A stretch of DNA of 7,992 nt from Pseudorhodobacter antarcticus (lineage in GTDB: Bacteria > Pseudomonadota > Alphaproteobacteria > Rhodobacterales > Rhodobacteraceae): positions 1 through 7,992 of the forward strand of contig CAMDHB010000146.1 in NCBI GenBank assembly GCA_945897655.1. The letters are read 5' to 3'. The notes beneath the pieces were generated by a model that saw only the letters and a program-made list of their open reading frames with translations, was not told where the DNA came from and did no database searches. The translations under genes were made by a program, and so were the position numbers. This document shows positions 5,469 through 7,992 of this stretch, piece by piece. How positions within the stretch are numbered: position 1 is the stretch's first letter; every line of letters starts with the position of its first letter.

Positions 5469-6581
5469 ATGGATCCGGTCGCCTTCGTGGATCTTCAGAC
5501 AAGGCACCGGCTTGGACACTGCGCAGAGTTCTCCCCAAGCCTGTCTGAGGCGGCCCGGGCCTACAGCATGCAAGCAAGCTCATCAGGCACGCTGGCCTGG
5601 AACGCGAGCGAGGGTTTGCCCTATCCTGTGAATGGCTGGACGGGTCGGGTCGGAGAGCCACACAAACTGCGATCGAACGAGGCGGGGGTCAAAGATTACA
5701 AGTTTCGCGCCACCTTGTTGTCGATGCTGGAAGCGGGGCTGGATTTTGACGCGGTAATCGACATGCAAGACGCTAGGGTTCGCGCCTTGGCTGCATCGTT
5801 ACAGGACATCTGTCCGGTGATATCTTTCAACCGGGTCAATGGCGCGCCGGGTCGGGTTCTGTGGCACATGCCGGGGCCTCTACATCAGATCGGCTCCCCT
5901 CAATTCCTTGGCCCATTTCCCCACCCCGACGCCCAGCCATTTTCACAACGCGCACCAAAGCTGGTTTGGCGTGGCAGCATCACTGGCAGGGCGGGCGGCA
6001 CGGATCGACCGCAAGACGACACCTACCGTTTTCAGAAGGTCTTTGCGCTGGTTGAAAAAGGCAAACACGATATCGCGTGGGCCGCGAACCGCCTGGACGA
6101 GTTTCCTAGGTATCACTTTGTCAGCCGCGTGGCTTTGCGACCTTTGACGGATGTTGGTTTCGTAGATCAGGCCGGTCTGCATCCTCTTTCCAATCCGTTG
6201 ATGCAGCCCCTTCAACGCCCGGCCATGGGACAACTTGAACAATCCCGGAACAAGTACATTGCGGTTTTGCGCGGCGCTGATCTGGCTTCGTCGTTTTTCT
6301 GGACCATGAACAGCGGCTCGCTGGGCCTTGTGATGGACTGTCCTTGGGAAAGTTTTGCCTCGGTGCATTTTCGCCCTTGGGAACATTATGTCCCGTTTCG
6401 ACGCGATTTAAGCGACCTCGACGAAAGACTGGATTGGTGCAACACGCATCCGGGCGACTGTGCTGCCATGGTTCGGGCCGCCGGTGAAGTTTGCAAGATG
6501 CTGGCGCGCGAGGACATTCGCAAGGAAATCGACCGTTGCGTGGTTGACGGTCTCAGGAGTTGGCTCGTGCGGGATTCTTGA
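5469..6581 (+). CDS. GT90 (CAP10/Rumi-type) glycosyltransferase family protein
   Basis: 370 residues. The start at 5469 lies 4 bp after the previous TAG. The C-terminal half carries the recognisable pattern of Glyco_transf_90 proteins: KLVWRGSITG (164-173), the N-K-Y-I-A-V-L-R-G-A-D strand (261-271), the helix SSFFWTMNSGSLGLVMD (274-290), then WESFASVHFRPWEHYVPF (293-310) and RRDLSDLDERLDWC (311-324). The P-W-x-H-Y-(V/I)-P motif followed by L-S-D-L-x-E-x-L-x-W is characteristic. Known members include eukaryotic protein O-glucosyl/xylosyltransferases and the fungal capsule protein CAP10; bacterial members are commonly annotated as lipopolysaccharide-modifying. There is no signal peptide, so action on a cytoplasmic or inner-leaflet acceptor is inferred. 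Last gene of the rightward set; it faces rnhA across 55 bp. The exact sugar is unknown. Confidence 0.8.
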   Translation: MDPVAFVDLQTRHRLGHCAEFSPSLSEAARAYSMQASSSGTLAWNASEGLPYPVNGWTGRVGEPHKLRSNEAGVKDYKFRATLLSMLEAGLDFDAVIDMQDARVRALAASLQDICPVISFNRVNGAPGRVLWHMPGPLHQIGSPQFLGPFPHPDAQPFSQRAPKLVWRGSITGRAGGTDRPQDDTYRFQKVFALVEKGKHDIAWAANRLDEFPRYHFVSRVALRPLTDVGFVDQAGLHPLSNPLMQPLQRPAMGQLEQSRNKYIAVLRGADLASSFFWTMNSGSLGLVMDCPWESFASVHFRPWEHYVPFRRDLSDLDERLDWCNTHPGDCAAMVRAAGEVCKMLAREDIRKEIDRCVVDGLRSWLVRDS

Positions 6582-6636
6582 GATGCAGCCGAGGGTTGAA
6601 TTGCCAGCCCGTCAAGCGCCAGCAAGGCCGAAAGTT
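6582..6636. other. 55-bp convergent gap without a clear terminator
   Basis: Between the GT90-like stop and the rnhA stop. It holds only a weak 6-bp stem with one G-T pair (GGGTTG 6593-6598 / CAGCCC 6605-6610) and no T-run. Transcripts from both sides may therefore overlap or end by Rho. Confidence 0.4.
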
Positions 6637-7092
6637 TCAGGTGCCCTTGAACGGCGCCATACCCTCACGCGCCAGACGGTCGGCCTCTTCATTCTCGGCA
6701 TGGCCTGCGTGGCCCTTGATCCAGCGCCATTCGACGCGGTGCCTTGCCTGTGCGGCGTCCAGACGCTGCCACAGGTCCACATTCTTGACGGGTGAACCAC
6801 CCGCCGTGCGCCAGTTCTTGCGCTTCCAATTGGGCATCCATTCCGTGATCCCGTTCTTTACATAGGCGCTGTCAGTCACAACGATCAGCGCGGTGTCCCG
6901 CGTCAGAGCCTCGAGCGCTGAGATGGCGGCCATGAGTTCCATACGGTTGTTGGTGGTCAGAGCCTCGCCGCCGCAAAGCTTGCGTTCCTTGACGACGGTC
7001 GCGCCATCACGCGCCAGCATCCAGACGCCCCAGCCACCCGGGCCGGGATTTCCGGAGCAGGCCCCATCGGTGTAGGCATAAAGGTCAGGCAT
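6637..7092 (-). CDS. rnhA: Ribonuclease HI
   Basis: 151 residues, the normal length for bacterial RNase HI, which cuts the RNA strand of RNA-DNA hybrids (Okazaki primers, R-loops) in the cytoplasm using divalent metal. The N-terminus YAYTDGACSGNPGPGGWG (5-22) is the family signature. All catalytic acids are present: D9, E52 in NNRMELMAA, D74 in VVTDSAYV and D138 in ENEEADRLA, with the active-site loop histidine H128 in KGHAG and the basic protrusion WMPNWKRKNWRTAGG (85-99). The start MPDLYAY is the standard one; the frame stays open to 7452 but that extension runs antisense-like through the neighbouring DUF3429 gene and is not part of the protein. The Shine-Dalgarno is weak. It lies 26 bp after the DUF3429 gene on the same strand, so probably in the same transcript. 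Confidence 0.97.
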   Translation of the reverse strand: MPDLYAYTDGACSGNPGPGGWGVWMLARDGATVVKERKLCGGEALTTNNRMELMAAISALEALTRDTALIVVTDSAYVKNGITEWMPNWKRKNWRTAGGSPVKNVDLWQRLDAAQARHRVEWRWIKGHAGHAENEEADRLAREGMAPFKGT

Positions 7093-7118
7093 GAGGCCAC
7101 TTTCGCAAAGGGTCGCAG

Positions 7119-7562
7119 TCACGCATAAAGCGCCAGCGCCAAAGAGGCCAGTACGACTGCTGACAAAATCAGCCGCAGGCGCATCCACCAGGCGGGGGCA
7201 AGACCGGCCTGCCAGAATACCCAGTCCAGCGCCAGCAACCCGGCAAAGCCGCTGATCAGCCACAGGGTTGCCTGTTCGGGTCCGCCGCCGACAAAGAAGA
7301 ACGCCCAGAGGGCCGGGGTCACGGACAGGGCGTAGTAGACCCAGGATCGCCCTCGCACTGCAAATCCCCACAGAACCCCGGCCATGAAGGACAAGATGAC
7401 GGTGCCATAAGCCAGCCCAACATAGGGCCCAACGAAGCGCGGGCCGAGCCAATCAAGCGCTGTTTGCGCCAAGGCCGGGGACAGAAGGGTGCCAAGGTTC
7501 CAGCCGAATGGCAAAAGCCCGGCCAAGCCCAGAAGCAGGGCGGCGCGTGGGATGGGGGTCAT
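7119..7562 (-). CDS. DUF3429 integral membrane protein
   Basis: 147 residues and strongly hydrophobic, with about five predicted membrane spans (roughly 6-28, 49-68, 74-91, 98-117 and 128-146). The stretch AYGTVILSFMAGVLWG (51-66) is the hallmark of DUF3429 proteins, and LGLAGLLPF near the N-terminus also fits. The family is common in proteobacteria, sits in the inner membrane and has no known function. The ATG overlaps the stop of the upstream YdeI-type gene by 4 bp (ATGA at 7562-7559), indicating translational coupling, and rnhA follows after 26 bp. No unusual residues were seen. Confidence 0.85.
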   Translation of the reverse strand: MTPIPRAALLLGLAGLLPFGWNLGTLLSPALAQTALDWLGPRFVGPYVGLAYGTVILSFMAGVLWGFAVRGRSWVYYALSVTPALWAFFFVGGGPEQATLWLISGFAGLLALDWVFWQAGLAPAWWMRLRLILSAVVLASLALALYA

Positions 7563-7992
7563 GTGGTCAATTCCCGCACAAGGTTGGCGATGCGTTTATC
7601 TCGGGTGGCGGCGGTTTTGGCGGTGCCGATCTGATAGAGCAGCCCACGCTCTTTGCCGGGTGTGAGCGCTTGCCACTGGTCCCATGCGCCCTGTGCCCGC
7701 AGGGCAGCGGCCACGTCGTCGGGCAGGTCTACAGCATCATCTGGGGCCGAGCGCAAACGCACCTCAAGCCGTTCGCCGGGGCGGGTGCCGATGCGGTCCA
7801 TCAGGCTTTGCCCGGCCCACAGGAACGCACCCTCCACCACAGGGGCGCGCGTCAGGGCCAGGTTTATGGGGTGTTCGGCCATCTCACCCTCGACCCGCCG
7901 GGTTGGGCCAAGGGCTGCGACCACCTCATCCGGCAGGCGCAGGATGGTATAGGTGGAAGGGCCCCAGACAACCGGCTCGATGGCCGCCTCGA
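7559..7992 (-). CDS. DUF1905/YdeI (OmdA-type) family protein, N-terminus cut by window edge
   Basis: The frame is open from the right edge (first whole codon at 7990) to TGA 7561-7559, 143 residues seen. Reading from the edge gives VVWGPSTYTILRLPDEVV and then TRRVEGEMAEHPINLAL and GERLEVRL, which fits the DUF1905 domain; the C-terminal part, DLPDDVAAALRAQG then TAKTAATRDKRIANLV, fits the YdeI/OmpD-associated (bacteriocin-protection) domain with its typical T-R-x-x-R-I. This two-domain layout is common at about 150 residues, so only a few N-terminal residues are likely missing. Internal GTG 7924 or ATG codons would cut the DUF1905 domain and are not the true start. Cellular role in this organism is unknown; the domain name comes from YdeI of enteric bacteria, linked to peptide resistance. 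It overlaps DUF3429 by 4 bp. Confidence 0.8.
   Translation of the reverse strand, partial: EAAIEPVVWGPSTYTILRLPDEVVAALGPTRRVEGEMAEHPINLALTRAPVVEGAFLWAGQSLMDRIGTRPGERLEVRLRSAPDDAVDLPDDVAAALRAQGAWDQWQALTPGKERGLLYQIGTAKTAATRDKRIANLVRELTT

Noticed and set aside
5469..6581. The GT90-like gene as a recent foreign acquisition
   Set aside because: Hand counts of GC in a few 60-base lines gave 31-35 of 60 here against 35-40 of 60 in the fusion gene. The ranges touch, so composition does not clearly set it apart.
6593..6610. An intrinsic terminator between the GT90-like gene and rnhA
   Set aside because: The stem is only 6 bp with one G-T pair, and no T-tract follows on either strand.
7093..7452. An upstream extension of rnhA
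   Set aside because: RNase HI starts at MPDLYAY by family norm, and the extension lies within the DUF3429 coding region in another frame.

Overview
The window looks like chromosomal DNA of an alphaproteobacterium, most likely a marine or roseobacter-type Rhodobacterales. The reasons are the high GC, the DUF1800/DUF1501 pair, and the run of a YdeI/DUF1905-type gene, a DUF3429 membrane protein and rnhA. I see no rRNA, tRNA, CRISPR array, insertion sequence or phage gene. The taxonomic statement is an inference from gene content and style, not from a marker gene.

Layout. Leftward from about 2504: a GT-A-fold glycosyltransferase-like gene (1509-2504), a DUF1800 gene (126-1457) and the start of a DUF1501 gene with a Tat-type signal (122 to beyond the left edge). 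Rightward from 2736: a 619-residue fusion of a family-2-type glycosyltransferase with a C-terminal methyltransferase-like domain (2736-4595), a DXD glycosyltransferase related to the GT32/Gb3-synthase group (4649-5464), and a GT90/CAP10-like glycosyltransferase (5469-6581). Meeting these head-on from the right is a leftward set: a DUF1905/YdeI-family gene cut by the right edge (7559-7992), a DUF3429 membrane protein (7119-7562) and ribonuclease HI, rnhA (6637-7092).

How the genes may work together. Four glycosyltransferase-like proteins of different families sit around one 231-bp divergent intergenic region (2505-2735). This suggests a small locus that builds or decorates a surface glycan (lipopolysaccharide, capsule or exopolysaccharide). 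No flippase, polymerase, export or sugar-nucleotide gene lies in the window, so the product cannot be named. The DUF1800/DUF1501 pair is a widespread but poorly understood partnership with an exported DUF1501 member. Its position 51 bp behind a glycosyltransferase may mean co-transcription. The right-hand rnhA group looks like ordinary housekeeping context.

The most notable non-coding feature is in the divergent region. A 25-bp near-perfect dyad (10-bp arms, 9 of 10 matching, 5-bp centre, 2548-2572) covers the -35 hexamer of a good candidate promoter for the leftward glycosyltransferase, and looks like an operator. No convincing intrinsic terminator was found anywhere. All functional calls rest on motif recognition by eye; no database search was run.
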